A stretch of DNA of 63,099 nt from Bacteroidales bacterium (lineage in GTDB: Bacteria; Bacteroidota; Bacteroidia; Bacteroidales; UBA932). How positions within the stretch are numbered: the stretch's first letter is position 1; the number at the start of each line of letters is the position of its first letter. The translations under genes and the position numbers were made by a program. Below, piece after piece: positions 1 to 8,363 of this stretch. The stretch is taken from assembly GCA_022653735.1 (NCBI GenBank), contig JALCSU010000009.1, positions 1 to 63,099 of the forward strand. The letters are read 5' to 3'. The notes under the pieces are model-generated. The model did not search any database, had not been told where the DNA came from, and was given only the letters and a program-made list of their open reading frames with translations.

Positions 1-18
1 AAGCATTTCTTCCCGTCT

Positions 19-90
19 GGTCCCATAGTTCAACGGATAGAACGGAGGTTTCCTAAACCTTAAATATAGGTTCGATTCCTATTGGGACTA
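19..90 (+). tRNA. tRNA-Arg (anticodon CCU)
   Basis: A full cloverleaf folds by hand. The 7-bp acceptor stem is GGTCCCA/TGGGACT with a G-U first pair. The D-stem is GTTC/GAAC, the anticodon stem is GAGGT/ACCTT with loop TTCCTAA, and the T-arm is ATAGG-TTCGATT-CCTAT. Bases 34-36 of the tRNA are CCT, which reads the Arg codon AGG. The discriminator base is A and the 3' CCA is not encoded. A hairpin terminator follows. Confidence 0.96.
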
Positions 91-100
91 CTTAGCGCAT

Positions 101-130
101 GGCTTGCTGAATCAACGGCAAGCCTTTCGT
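101..130 (+). terminator. Intrinsic terminator of the tRNA-Arg gene
   Basis: A perfect 7-bp stem GGCTTGC/GCAAGCC with a 10-nt loop is followed by TTTCGT, 10 bp after the tRNA 3' end. The U-run is short, so termination may be partial. Confidence 0.65.
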
Positions 131-227
131 ATTCCAGGCTACCAGCACAATTCAGCTATGCTTTCGGTGAAAAGTTCTACTATAGTTCTACGGAGAAATG
201 GCAACCCGAATCGTTCTGAAAGTTTTT

Positions 228-1400
228 CTAGTGTTTCCCTGAGTAGATAAATTTGCGGGAGAGCCATTTGCGGACTGGTATGTCGTACACCTTCAGGCAG
301 AGCAAGGCAATCAAGATGCTCACGCCGATTGTCAGCAATGCCTGTGGCACCACCTCGGAGAAATGATAATGCTCATTCCGGATGAGCCAGGCGTAGAAGA
401 CATACATCACAGGGTAGTGGATGGCATACAGCGGATAAGAAAGGTCGCCTAGCCAATAACAAACACGTTTAGATAATTGGTCTGTGGTATGTCCGGAAGC
501 TGCTATGCAGACGATGATAGGGAATATTACCATAATGCAAAGCAGCTCATATACTGCGTTCCAGCAGATAGGAGACTTTCCAGGAATGTATGGCACCAGG
601 AACATTGCGAGCAAAAGTGCAGATCCTATCCAGAATGCGCCTCGGGACTTGCGATTTGGCTTATATTTACGAGCAAGGAGCATTCCAAGGCTATATGGGA
701 ATAGCATGCGCAAGAATCCGCCGATGAAATTGTTGCTATCGAGCGTCCAGCCGACGCTCAGCATTCCGTAGCCTGAAAAATCGAACAGACTGAAAACGGC
801 TAGGGCGATGCCCGTCAGAGCAACGAGCCATTTCAGTGCCTTGGTGGAAATCCTGTGGATAAACAGCACATAAAGAAGATTCCCGATATATTCAAAGAAC
901 AGCGACCATGAAGGTCCATTGAGGGAAAACATCTCCCCATTGCCACGCACGTCGATTCTGGATCCTGGAGTTGCGGGGATCATGAATATGTCGCAGAGCA
1001 GCGCAAGCATCACCAACGAGATAGCCACTGGCGTGCCGTCCCACTTCGCTCCGCCTTGAACCAGGAAGGCCAGCACGCCGATTAACCCGCCCATGACGAT
1101 CATTGGGTGCAGGCGGATGAGCCTGCGCTTAATGAACTGGCCTGTCGTCATGCTCGAGGCTAAGCGGTCGTCGTAGGCATAACCTATGACGAAGCCGGAG
1201 AGAATGAAGAAGAAATCCACGGCCAGGTAGCCATGATTAAGGAACGTGATTGTGTCTGCGCCGGCAGCGAAGGCCAGCCCCTCGAAAATGTGATACACCA
1301 CGACGAGCGCAGCCGCAGTGCCCCGCAATCCGTCAAGTATCTCGTAGTGAGGCTTGCTGTCGGCAAAAACCGATGAAGCCCTAAGCGCTGTTTGACTCAT
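228..1400 (-). CDS. Acyltransferase family 3 membrane protein
   Basis: This 390-aa protein is a multi-pass integral membrane acyltransferase of the acyltransferase-3 (OafA/NodX-like) family, which O-acetylates or O-acylates cell-surface sugars. The family signature is visible near the N-terminus: 'LDGLRGTAA..VVVYH', with the Arg and the catalytic-type His of the first membrane segment, then 'FFILSGFVIGYAYDDRL' and about ten hydrophobic segments. A longer open frame exists upstream, but it runs into glpF in another frame. The ATG at 1400 (MSQTAL) sits about 30 bp after a good Bacteroides-type promoter, so I chose it. The gene follows glpF but probably has its own transcript. The acceptor cannot be told from the sequence. 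Confidence 0.9.
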   Translation of the reverse strand: MSQTALRASSVFADSKPHYEILDGLRGTAAALVVVYHIFEGLAFAAGADTITFLNHGYLAVDFFFILSGFVIGYAYDDRLASSMTTGQFIKRRLIRLHPMIVMGGLIGVLAFLVQGGAKWDGTPVAISLVMLALLCDIFMIPATPGSRIDVRGNGEMFSLNGPSWSLFFEYIGNLLYVLFIHRISTKALKWLVALTGIALAVFSLFDFSGYGMLSVGWTLDSNNFIGGFLRMLFPYSLGMLLARKYKPNRKSRGAFWIGSALLLAMFLVPYIPGKSPICWNAVYELLCIMVIFPIIVCIAASGHTTDQLSKRVCYWLGDLSYPLYAIHYPVMYVFYAWLIRNEHYHFSEVVPQALLTIGVSILIALLCLKVYDIPVRKWLSRKFIYSGKH

Positions 1401-1430
1401 CTCGCAAATTGTGTCTTCTGTAAGCGGCCT

Positions 1431-1460
1431 CAAAAATAATGATAATATTCGACTTCCCAA
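1431..1460 (-). promoter_or_regulatory. Bacteroides-type promoter for the acyltransferase gene
   Basis: On the minus strand TTG (1458-1460), a 19-bp spacer and TATTTTTG (1431-1438) match the Bacteroidota housekeeping promoter (TTG-N19-20-TAnnTTTG). It lies between the glpF stop and the ATG at 1400. Confidence 0.72.
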
Positions 1461-1477
1461 TATCCTATATGTTCGTT

Positions 1478-2191
1478 CTATGGCGCAAGAGTGACACCAT
1501 GGTAGAGGGCAACGGCGAGGAGACCGCCTATGAGGGGCATGATGGATGGAATCCACGAATATGCCCAATCGGGGTCTTTATCTTTGCCTGGGCAGAAGAG
1601 TGCGAATGCGACTCGTGGAGAGAAGTCTCTGGCGGCGTTCATCGAATATCCTGTGAGCCCGCCGAAGGACATTCCGATGGAGACGATAATAGCATATACG
1701 AACAGATAGTTGACTGCTGATACGCCTGCAGCGGTTGATCCGATTCCAAGGATTGCGAAAACCAGCACGAAGGAACAGGTGATTTCGGACAGAGCGTTGC
1801 GCCAGTAGTTCCTGATACCAGGAGCCGTGCAGAAGCATCCTCGCTTTAGAACTGAGTCTTCAGTCCTCTTAAGCTGGTCGTGGAAGAGAACGATTAGGAA
1901 TGCAGCTCCAAGAAAGCCACCCAGCATCTGTCCGACGATGTATTGTGGCACGAGAGCCCAGTCAAGGGTGCCATTAGCGGCCATTGCTAGCGTAACCGTT
2001 GGGTTCAGATGGGCTCCGGTAGAAGTGCCGAATATGAAAGCGGGAATCAGCACAGCCAAGCCCCAGCCGAGAGCGATGTGAGTAGTGTCGCCGCCTTTCA
2101 TTCCAGAGCCGTCAAGCTTGACGTTGCAGCAGACTCCGTCGCCCAGAAGCACCAGCAAGAAGGTGCCTATCATTTCATTCAGGAAATACAT
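1478..2191 (-). CDS. glpF: Glycerol uptake facilitator (aquaglyceroporin)
   Basis: This 237-aa MIP-family channel lets glycerol diffuse across the inner membrane, and GlpK then traps it as glycerol-3-phosphate. The N-terminus 'LNEMIGTFLLVLLGDGVC' and six membrane segments fit the family. Both channel signature loops deviate. The first reads 'GAHLNPTVTL' (NPT in place of NPA) and the second 'SMNAARDFSPR' (NAA in place of NPA). The Arg and Asp typical of glyceroporins after the second motif (ARD) are kept. The gene lies 41 bp downstream of glpK on the same strand, the usual partner, and both are probably cotranscribed with the upstream kinase gene. Confidence 0.93.
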   Translation of the reverse strand: MYFLNEMIGTFLLVLLGDGVCCNVKLDGSGMKGGDTTHIALGWGLAVLIPAFIFGTSTGAHLNPTVTLAMAANGTLDWALVPQYIVGQMLGGFLGAAFLIVLFHDQLKRTEDSVLKRGCFCTAPGIRNYWRNALSEITCSFVLVFAILGIGSTAAGVSAVNYLFVYAIIVSIGMSFGGLTGYSMNAARDFSPRVAFALFCPGKDKDPDWAYSWIPSIMPLIGGLLAVALYHGVTLAP

Positions 2192-2232
2192 GGTTTATTA
2201 CTTTTGGCATTATCCTCTGTTTGTGCGTCCTG

Positions 2233-3729
2233 TTATTTCGCCCAGCCGCGAATGGCAGCAACAGCCTGTTCCCATCCTTTGAGTTGTTTCCTGCGCTCTG
2301 ACTCGGACATGACAGGGATGAATTTCCTGTCCACTGCCCAGTTCTTAATCACGTCATCCTTGTCTGCCCAGTAACCAACTGCCAGCCCTGCCAAATAAGA
2401 AGCACCCATGGCAGTAGTTTCCACGCATGAAGGCCTCACGATAGGCGCATCGCTGATGTCGGCCTGGAACTGCATCAGGAAATTGTTCTTGCAAGCTCCA
2501 CCATCAACTTTGAGCGAACCCAATTTCACGCCGGAATCCCGTTCCATAGCCTTCAAAACATCATTCGACTGGAAGGCAAGCGATTCCAGCGTGGCTCGTA
2601 TGATGTGATACTTGTTTACGCCTCGCGTCAATCCCAAGATGGCTCCTCGAGCGTATGGGTCCCAGTATGGCGCTCCGAGGCCTGTGAACGCGGGTACGAC
2701 ATAGCAGCCGTTCGTGTCCGGAACTTTCGTGGCGAAATATTCAGAATCGGGAGAGGAATCTATGATTCGAAGCTCATCGCGCAGCCACTGGATCGCAGCG
2801 CCGGCAACGAACACAGAACCTTCGAAAGCATATTCGACATGGCCGTCAAGCCCCCAGGCTATCGTGGTCAGAAGATCGTTTTTCGACTCCTTGGGCTCCA
2901 TCCCTATATTCATTAATAGGAAAGCTCCGGTGCCGTAGGTGTTTTTCGCATCTCCTGGCCTGAAGCAAGTCTGTCCGAAAAGGGCGCATTGCTGGTCTCC
3001 CGCAGCTCCGGTGATCTTGATTGGCCCGCCGAAAAACTCAGGATCGGTCTCACCATAGATGCAGCTCGAAGGCTTCACTTCCGGCAGGATGCTCATCGGG
3101 ATGTCCAGAATCCGGCAGAGTTCCTCGTCCCATTTCAAAGTCTTTATATTGAAAAGCAACGTCCTGGAAGCGTTGGAATAATCGGTCACGTGAACACGGC
3201 CTTTCGTGAGCTTGTAAATAAGCCAGCTGTCGATTGTTCCAAAGCATATTTCGCCTTTTTCGGCACGCTCACGCACTCCTGGAACATTGTCCAGCATCCA
3301 GCGAATCTTTGTTCCAGAAAAGTACGGGTCCAGCTTAAGGCCGGTCTTGGAACGGAAAATTTCGACATATTCCGGATGACCTGCCTTAAGCTTTTCGGTG
3401 AAATCGGCAGTCCGGCGGCATTGCCAAACTATCGCGTGGCACACAGGAAGGCCTGTGGCCCTGTCCCACAAGACCACCGTCTCTCGCTGGTTCGTGATGC
3501 CGATAGCGGCAACGTCCTCGTAGGTCGCTCCTGCCTTGCTAAGAGCCTCGCGGGCAACTGAAAGCTGCCCCTGCCATATCTCGCTGGCATCGTGCTCCAC
3601 CCATCCTGGCTGAGGAAAGTGCTGGGTGAATTCTTTCTGAGCTACCGAAATCATATTCCCTGCCTTGTCGAACAGGATGCACCGATTGCTGGTCGTTCCG
3701 GAATCGAGTGCCATGACGTACTTTGACAT
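2233..3729 (-). CDS. glpK: Glycerol kinase
   Basis: This 498-aa protein has the family's normal length and is an FGGY-family sugar kinase that phosphorylates glycerol with ATP to sn-glycerol-3-phosphate in the cytoplasm. Visible hallmarks are the N-terminal phosphate loop '[13 protein letters not shown]', '[13 protein letters not shown]', 'GITNQRET' and the C-terminal FGGY signature '[17 protein letters not shown]'. The start codon is only 2 bp after the stop of the large histidine kinase gene, and glpF follows after 41 bp. The arrangement suggests one transcript rlmH-kinase-glpK-glpF. No glpD/glpA dehydrogenase is present in the window. Confidence 0.98.
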   Translation of the reverse strand: MSKYVMALDSGTTSNRCILFDKAGNMISVAQKEFTQHFPQPGWVEHDASEIWQGQLSVAREALSKAGATYEDVAAIGITNQRETVVLWDRATGLPVCHAIVWQCRRTADFTEKLKAGHPEYVEIFRSKTGLKLDPYFSGTKIRWMLDNVPGVRERAEKGEICFGTIDSWLIYKLTKGRVHVTDYSNASRTLLFNIKTLKWDEELCRILDIPMSILPEVKPSSCIYGETDPEFFGGPIKITGAAGDQQCALFGQTCFRPGDAKNTYGTGAFLLMNIGMEPKESKNDLLTTIAWGLDGHVEYAFEGSVFVAGAAIQWLRDELRIIDSSPDSEYFATKVPDTNGCYVVPAFTGLGAPYWDPYARGAILGLTRGVNKYHIIRATLESLAFQSNDVLKAMERDSGVKLGSLKVDGGACKNNFLMQFQADISDAPIVRPSCVETTAMGASYLAGLAVGYWADKDDVIKNWAVDRKFIPVMSESERRKQLKGWEQAVAAIRGWAK

Positions 3730-3731
3730 AA

Positions 3732-6700
3732 TTATTTATGGTTATTAATCTTTTTCTTTCTTGGCAGCCTTACCGTGAAGCAGGCCCCTCCTATGGCAAA
3801 TGACCTGGAATAGTGTATCTCACCATTGCACTTCTCCAATATGTTCCTGCAAATGGAAAGCCCCAGGCCTGTGCCATTGCTCTTAGTCGTGAAGTTCGGC
3901 GTGAACAGCTTATCCCTATTGCTTTCGCTTACCCCAGGGCCATTATCCTCGAACACGACATCATAGAAGCCATCCTTTTGGGAAAGCCTCAAGGAAATGA
4001 TGATGCGCCCTTGCATTGGGTCGGTGCCTTCTTCTTTGGCCTTGATCTGTTCACCCTCAATCGCCTGAATGGCGTTGCTGATTAGGTTCGTGAACACTCG
4101 TGTCAGCTGAGGCTTAGGCCCCAGAACGGTTGCTTTGTCCAAGCCCATGTAGCTAATCTCGATGTCTTCGTGATTGTCGAACAGTCCTATTTCCTCTTTC
4201 AGAAGCTTGTCCAGGTCAATTTCCACATGGTCTTCTGTGTACAGTTTTGCGAACGTAGAGAATTCATTGGCTGTGTCGGCCAGCAAATCTATCTGCTTCA
4301 AAACTTCATCGGAAACCTCGTCGAAGCGATCGGCCCAGGCTGGATTGCCATTGCTCTTCATTCGTATGAGCCTCTGTATTTGCAGCTTGATAGGCGTGAG
4401 TGGGTTCTTTATTTCATGTGCCACCTGACGAGCCATCGTGGCCCAGGCCTTATCCCTCTCTGCCTGAGTGAGCTGCTTCGTAGAATTATAGAGGTCGTGG
4501 ACCATCAGATTGTAGGCCCTCACGAGGCTGGAGATTTCATCGTCTTGCTCGTATACGATATATTCAAGATTATCGATGCTGGCCTTGTTCATCTTGTCGC
4601 TTATCTCGGAAACAGGGCGGAACATCTTGTCCACGGCCCTAGCCGTTATCATCCTGGCCAGGATGAGCAATATTAAGAATACGGTGATTATGGAAGCGAC
4701 GTGGTAGAAGGCTTCGTTCCTAAAATCGAAACTGTCGTCGGTGTATGGAGAACCGAATATGGCGACGACGTTGTTCTGAACATTGAATAGAGGAGCGTAA
4801 AGCATGTACGTGCGAGAATTACCGATTTTCTCGCTATGGATGCAGAACCTAAGATGTCTTGCGGCTATGTCCTCGTATGCTTTCTGGTTCATCCTGCTTC
4901 CAATCAGCAGCCTATCGAATATTTCAGGCGTAGTGGAACGGAATATCTTGCCTCCAGGAGTGTACAACGTGATGTCGCACTTCATGGTATTGCTTATGTC
5001 CTCCAATATCCCAGATGCTTCTTGCGATTCTAATTCCCTGTAACTTTGCGAATAGCGACATCGTGCCTGCAAGAGCGTCTGAATGGAGCTCACTCTCTCC
5101 GTCATGGAAGAACGAAGGTTGGCGAGATTTCTCTTATAGACAAAGAATATGCTTACGCAGGCAAGAGCGATCAAGGTCATTAGGAGCGCTAACATTATGG
5201 CGGCATTGATCCTCGACTTGAAATAGCTGCTTGTCTTTTCCCTGCGTTGAATGGTACTAATAATGCTAAGCGCAGAGCAGCATAGGAAGAGCGCTAGCGC
5301 AAGGATGAGGAAGTCGACCAAGTAGCTGAAATTCTCGTACTTCGGTCTCGAAATGACGATGAGGTCGTAATCCGTGATCTTATTGATGAAATGGGTCCAT
5401 CCCTCACTCCTGAGGACACCGTTAGGAGCCGCCAGCATGTCTTCTTTCATCTCGCTGTCAAGCACGGTAGGGTAAGAGCAATTGCCTTTGTAGAGCAGAA
5501 GCTTGTCGGAGACATACTTTCCGTATGAATATTTCGACGAGATGATGACTTCCCCCGGGGCAGAATATCCCAGCAGGCTGGCATAGCCCCTGTCTTCGCG
5601 GTTTGACTTAGGCGAGACGGTCAGCAACATATTCGTAATCCCTTTGTCTTCATTGTAATAGACGAAATTTCCTGAATATATCGTATGTCCGCTCTCGTCT
5701 CTCAGGTAGAGGAACCTGGAAGTGCTAGCAATCTGGGTGCCGCTTGCAAGGATGCTCCTGAAGTAGTCTATCGTTCTTTGGCTCAAGTCTTCCTTTTTAA
5801 ACAGCTCTATGATGATATCATTATTCTGAGCTACCCTGTACAAGTAATTTTCGACAATCCTGTTCAAAATCACGCCATTGATATTGTCATGATTGGATAG
5901 GGAAGATATGACTTGGTCGTTAGCGATTTTCTCCTCGTTCTCCCTCAACTGAAGCTCAAGGCTGATGTCCCTGTCGATGGAGAGTCGGTTAGCCCAGATG
6001 CCCACCATGTTCTGCTCTTTCCGGAAACCGAGCACGCCGGTGATCGTGACAGCGTAGAGCGCGAAAAGAATGGAGAGAATGAATTCTCCATGCTGGCTGA
6101 TGAATTTCATCTTCGAACCGGTGATTCTTTTCAGCGCAGGAATCAGCATTCTGAAAATCAGCGGGATAGTGGTCACTACTGCGAGAATCATCAAGTAAAC
6201 TATGGCAGTGTATGTGCTCAGCTCGCTTATCTTATAAAGTTCCAGGCATACGCTCGAGTTCAGGATCATGCTTCGGAAGATGAAGTCCACGTAGCAGCAT
6301 ATTCCTATGAGAACCAAGAAATTGAATGTGACTAAAATCAACATTCCCTCTCTTGGGTTTTTGCTCCGGATGATTTTTTTATAAATGTTCCTTCTTGTTA
6401 TGAATATGCAGAATATTATCAGGACGATGGTGACCGAGAGCAGAAGCAGCGAGCCTAGCGAGTTCAAGAACTGGCCATTGGCATAGACGGTAGGGGAGAA
6501 CAGCATCGAGTAGTTCCTTATGTTCATTCCCCAGAGATATGCGGCAGCAAGGACCATCAGCAGGGCCGTGATCACGGAGAGCAGCCTCTTGAACGTTCGC
6601 TTCTGGCTTAGATGGATGATCGCAGCGAGGATGAAAAGAAACAGCGCCATCCAGATTAAGGTGGAGTGAGCGATGATGGAGCCCCTCTGCATCGACTCGT

Positions 6701-7313
6701 TAGCGACCTTGAAAACAGGCTTGCCCTCGAGAATAACCGGCGAACCACCAGTCTCGGAAAGCGGAATTATGGAATAATTGCTCCTCAGCTCTAGTTTTGG
6801 ATTCACGCCGACATTCTGTGTCTCATTCATTGAATCCATTATTTGAAGCCCGGCGATGACCTTCCTGGAACCAAGAGTCTCGGCCTTCATGATGTACCAC
6901 TTTGAGCCGAAATTCTTGAAGACAGGCTGCTCCGTGATTTCTGCCAGCGGTGAGCCCATCCCTCTGAATGGCGGGGTGAGCTTCGCTAGAATCAGCCTGC
7001 TGCTGATGTCGTCGTTGTTCACGGGGAACTGGTTGCTCCATGATTGGAGAGAGTCATCGTAGTAGCGGTAGATGACCATGTCGTCTGGAATGTTGTTCCG
7101 CCCTTCCCAAGAACGCAAATCAGCAGTGAGGGCAGTGGAGATGTAATGCCCCAGCAGGTTCATGCGCTTTTCCAAAGCTTTAGACATTCTTTGAGCGACC
7201 GTGTCTGGATTACTCATCCTGTTCCCCACTGAAATTGAGAATGCGAGCAGGATGGCGGCGGAAGACAACAGGGTCGCCACGAATAATTCCTTTATGTTAA
7301 TCCTGTTCCTCAT
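3732..7313 (-). CDS. Large multi-pass sensor histidine kinase (NtrY-like C-terminus)
   Basis: This 1193-aa membrane histidine kinase is unusually long. The N-terminal two thirds contain about ten hydrophobic segments separating two or three predicted extracytoplasmic regions. A last membrane segment near residue 870 is followed by a HAMP-like linker. The catalytic core is complete: H-box '[16 protein letters not shown]' (phosphorylated His near residue 966), N-box '[10 protein letters not shown]', G1 'EDNGPGV' and G2 'GTGLGLSIC'. The '[11 protein letters not shown]' form is typical of NtrY-type kinases. No response regulator gene is adjacent. Its start overlaps the rlmH stop by 4 nt (ATGA), and glpK starts 2 bp after its stop, so it is translationally linked to both. 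The signal is unknown, and a glycerol or envelope link is inference from position only. Confidence 0.9.
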   Translation of the reverse strand: MRNRINIKELFVATLLSSAAILLAFSISVGNRMSNPDTVAQRMSKALEKRMNLLGHYISTALTADLRSWEGRNNIPDDMVIYRYYDDSLQSWSNQFPVNNDDISSRLILAKLTPPFRGMGSPLAEITEQPVFKNFGSKWYIMKAETLGSRKVIAGLQIMDSMNETQNVGVNPKLELRSNYSIIPLSETGGSPVILEGKPVFKVANESMQRGSIIAHSTLIWMALFLFILAAIIHLSQKRTFKRLLSVITALLMVLAAAYLWGMNIRNYSMLFSPTVYANGQFLNSLGSLLLLSVTIVLIIFCIFITRRNIYKKIIRSKNPREGMLILVTFNFLVLIGICCYVDFIFRSMILNSSVCLELYKISELSTYTAIVYLMILAVVTTIPLIFRMLIPALKRITGSKMKFISQHGEFILSILFALYAVTITGVLGFRKEQNMVGIWANRLSIDRDISLELQLRENEEKIANDQVISSLSNHDNINGVILNRIVENYLYRVAQNNDIIIELFKKEDLSQRTIDYFRSILASGTQIASTSRFLYLRDESGHTIYSGNFVYYNEDKGITNMLLTVSPKSNREDRGYASLLGYSAPGEVIISSKYSYGKYVSDKLLLYKGNCSYPTVLDSEMKEDMLAAPNGVLRSEGWTHFINKITDYDLIVISRPKYENFSYLVDFLILALALFLCCSALSIISTIQRREKTSSYFKSRINAAIMLALLMTLIALACVSIFFVYKRNLANLRSSMTERVSSIQTLLQARCRYSQSYRELESQEASGILEDISNTMKCDITLYTPGGKIFRSTTPEIFDRLLIGSRMNQKAYEDIAARHLRFCIHSEKIGNSRTYMLYAPLFNVQNNVVAIFGSPYTDDSFDFRNEAFYHVASIITVFLILLILARMITARAVDKMFRPVSEISDKMNKASIDNLEYIVYEQDDEISSLVRAYNLMVHDLYNSTKQLTQAERDKAWATMARQVAHEIKNPLTPIKLQIQRLIRMKSNGNPAWADRFDEVSDEVLKQIDLLADTANEFSTFAKLYTEDHVEIDLDKLLKEEIGLFDNHEDIEISYMGLDKATVLGPKPQLTRVFTNLISNAIQAIEGEQIKAKEEGTDPMQGRIIISLRLSQKDGFYDVVFEDNGPGVSESNRDKLFTPNFTTKSNGTGLGLSICRNILEKCNGEIHYSRSFAIGGACFTVRLPRKKKINNHK

Positions 7314-7786
7314 CCCTCGTGGTGATATGGCTCGCCTTTAATTATAGTGAGTGCCCGGTAGAGCTGCTCAGCGAAAATGACCCTGACCATCTGATGCGAG
7401 AATGTCATTTTGGATAGAGACAGCATTCCATTGCTTCTGGAATATACTTCATCGGAGAAACCGTAGGCACCGCCTACTACGAACACGATGTCTTTCCCTC
7501 CGCCGAAGAGCAAAGATTGAATCTTGCCGGCAAGTTCTACAGACCTGTATTCTTTTCCCCTTTCATCAAGGAGAATCAGCCTGTCTGAAGGGTTTATGGC
7601 TTTCAGAATCAGCCTGCCTTCCTTTTCTTTAATCTGAATATGACTTAGCGAGGCGGTACCCCTAAGTTCGGGAATCTCGATCAGGTTGAACGGAACATAG
7701 TGAGTGAGTCTGGAAACGTAGAGGTCCAGGCCTTCTCGAACCCATTTCACGTCGGTTTTCCCGACTGTCAGCAGAGTCATTTTCAT
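7310..7786 (-). CDS. rlmH: 23S rRNA (pseudouridine-1915-N3)-methyltransferase
   Basis: This 158-aa SPOUT-fold methyltransferase has the family's usual size of about 155-160 aa. RlmH methylates pseudouridine 1915 in helix 69 of 23S rRNA, at the subunit interface. Family features are 'LLDERGKEYRS' in the middle, the SAM-binding trefoil-knot loop 'FVVGGAYGFSDEV', and the C-terminal 'MTFSHQMVRVIFAEQLYRA..I..GEPYHH'. A near-perfect promoter places the transcription start close to the ATG, so the message may be leaderless. The second Met (ATG at 7780) is an alternative start. The ATGA overlap couples it to the histidine kinase. Confidence 0.97.
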   Translation of the reverse strand: MKMTLLTVGKTDVKWVREGLDLYVSRLTHYVPFNLIEIPELRGTASLSHIQIKEKEGRLILKAINPSDRLILLDERGKEYRSVELAGKIQSLLFGGGKDIVFVVGGAYGFSDEVYSRSNGMLSLSKMTFSHQMVRVIFAEQLYRALTIIKGEPYHHEG

Positions 7787-7791
7787 TTAAG

Positions 7792-7822
7792 CAAAAATAA
7801 TAAACAGACAATTCATTTACAA
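7792..7822 (-). promoter_or_regulatory. Promoter of the rlmH-kinase-glpKF operon
   Basis: Minus strand: TTG (7820-7822), 20-bp spacer, TATTTTTG (7792-7799). The box ends only 5 nt before the rlmH ATG, which implies little or no 5' leader. Confidence 0.72.
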
Positions 7823-7952
7823 TAAGAGATCATGGCTTCTATTTCCCTTATCAGTCTTCTCCTGCATCTTCTGCTTTTGAATACTTTATTCTACTATTCG
7901 CGCCTGACTGGGCATGACTGGTGGCTCATTATTTGCAATATCAGCAGCCGCA

Positions 7953-8363
7953 ATGAAAGCAGCGCTTAAAATTTTACTGATAAGTGCCGCTCTGCTTTTC
8001 TGGGGCAGAGCTGGCGCTTCAAGCGATGGCTACGATGTATTCAACCCTATCGTCAAATATTTCGGGCAAGGCAACGTGGACAAGTTGTCTGCATGGTTTG
8101 CCGATAACTTGGAAGTGTCCATCCTTTCTAAGAACAATGATTGCAGCAAGAATCAGGCAAAGCAGATTCTGAAGACCTTCTTCTCCAATCATAATCCTAG
8201 ATCGATGGACATAATCCACACGGCATCGAAGGCCAATTCTAAGTATGCACTAGGCGAGTTGAACGCTGGCGGGGAAGTGTTTAGGGTTACGCTTTTCGTC
8301 AGCAATTGCAATGGTGAGTACAAAATTCAGCAGATAAAGATTGATCAGGCACAGATTAGGTGA
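7953..8363 (+). CDS. DUF4783 family small exported protein
   Basis: This 136-aa protein has an N-terminal signal peptide (MKAALKILLISAALLFWG, then an Ala/Ser cleavage region) and a compact alpha/beta domain. It matches the Bacteroidota family DUF4783, a NTF2/SnoaL-like fold ('FNPIVKYFGQGNVDKLSAWFADNLEVS...F..HNPRSM...G..YAL.....G..FRV'). The function is unknown. I chose the ATG at 7953 over the longer open frame because it starts the signal peptide directly. It is divergent from rlmH, an arrangement I recall from other Bacteroidales, and its stop overlaps the next gene's GTG start (GTGA), which suggests coupled translation. Confidence 0.82.
   Translation: MKAALKILLISAALLFWGRAGASSDGYDVFNPIVKYFGQGNVDKLSAWFADNLEVSILSKNNDCSKNQAKQILKTFFSNHNPRSMDIIHTASKANSKYALGELNAGGEVFRVTLFVSNCNGEYKIQQIKIDQAQIR

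Noticed and set aside
477..771. Short plus-strand open frames opposite the acyltransferase gene
   Set aside because: They are shadows of a clear minus-strand coding region with family motifs; no start signals or recognisable protein features.
1401..1568. Upstream extension of the acyltransferase open frame
   Set aside because: It overlaps the glpF 3' end in another frame and crosses a good promoter, so translation starts at 1400.
1478..3729. A glycerol riboswitch or leader RNA ahead of glpK/glpF
   Set aside because: glpK starts 2 bp after the kinase gene and the glpK-glpF gap is 41 bp, too short for a structured leader; no conserved fold was seen.
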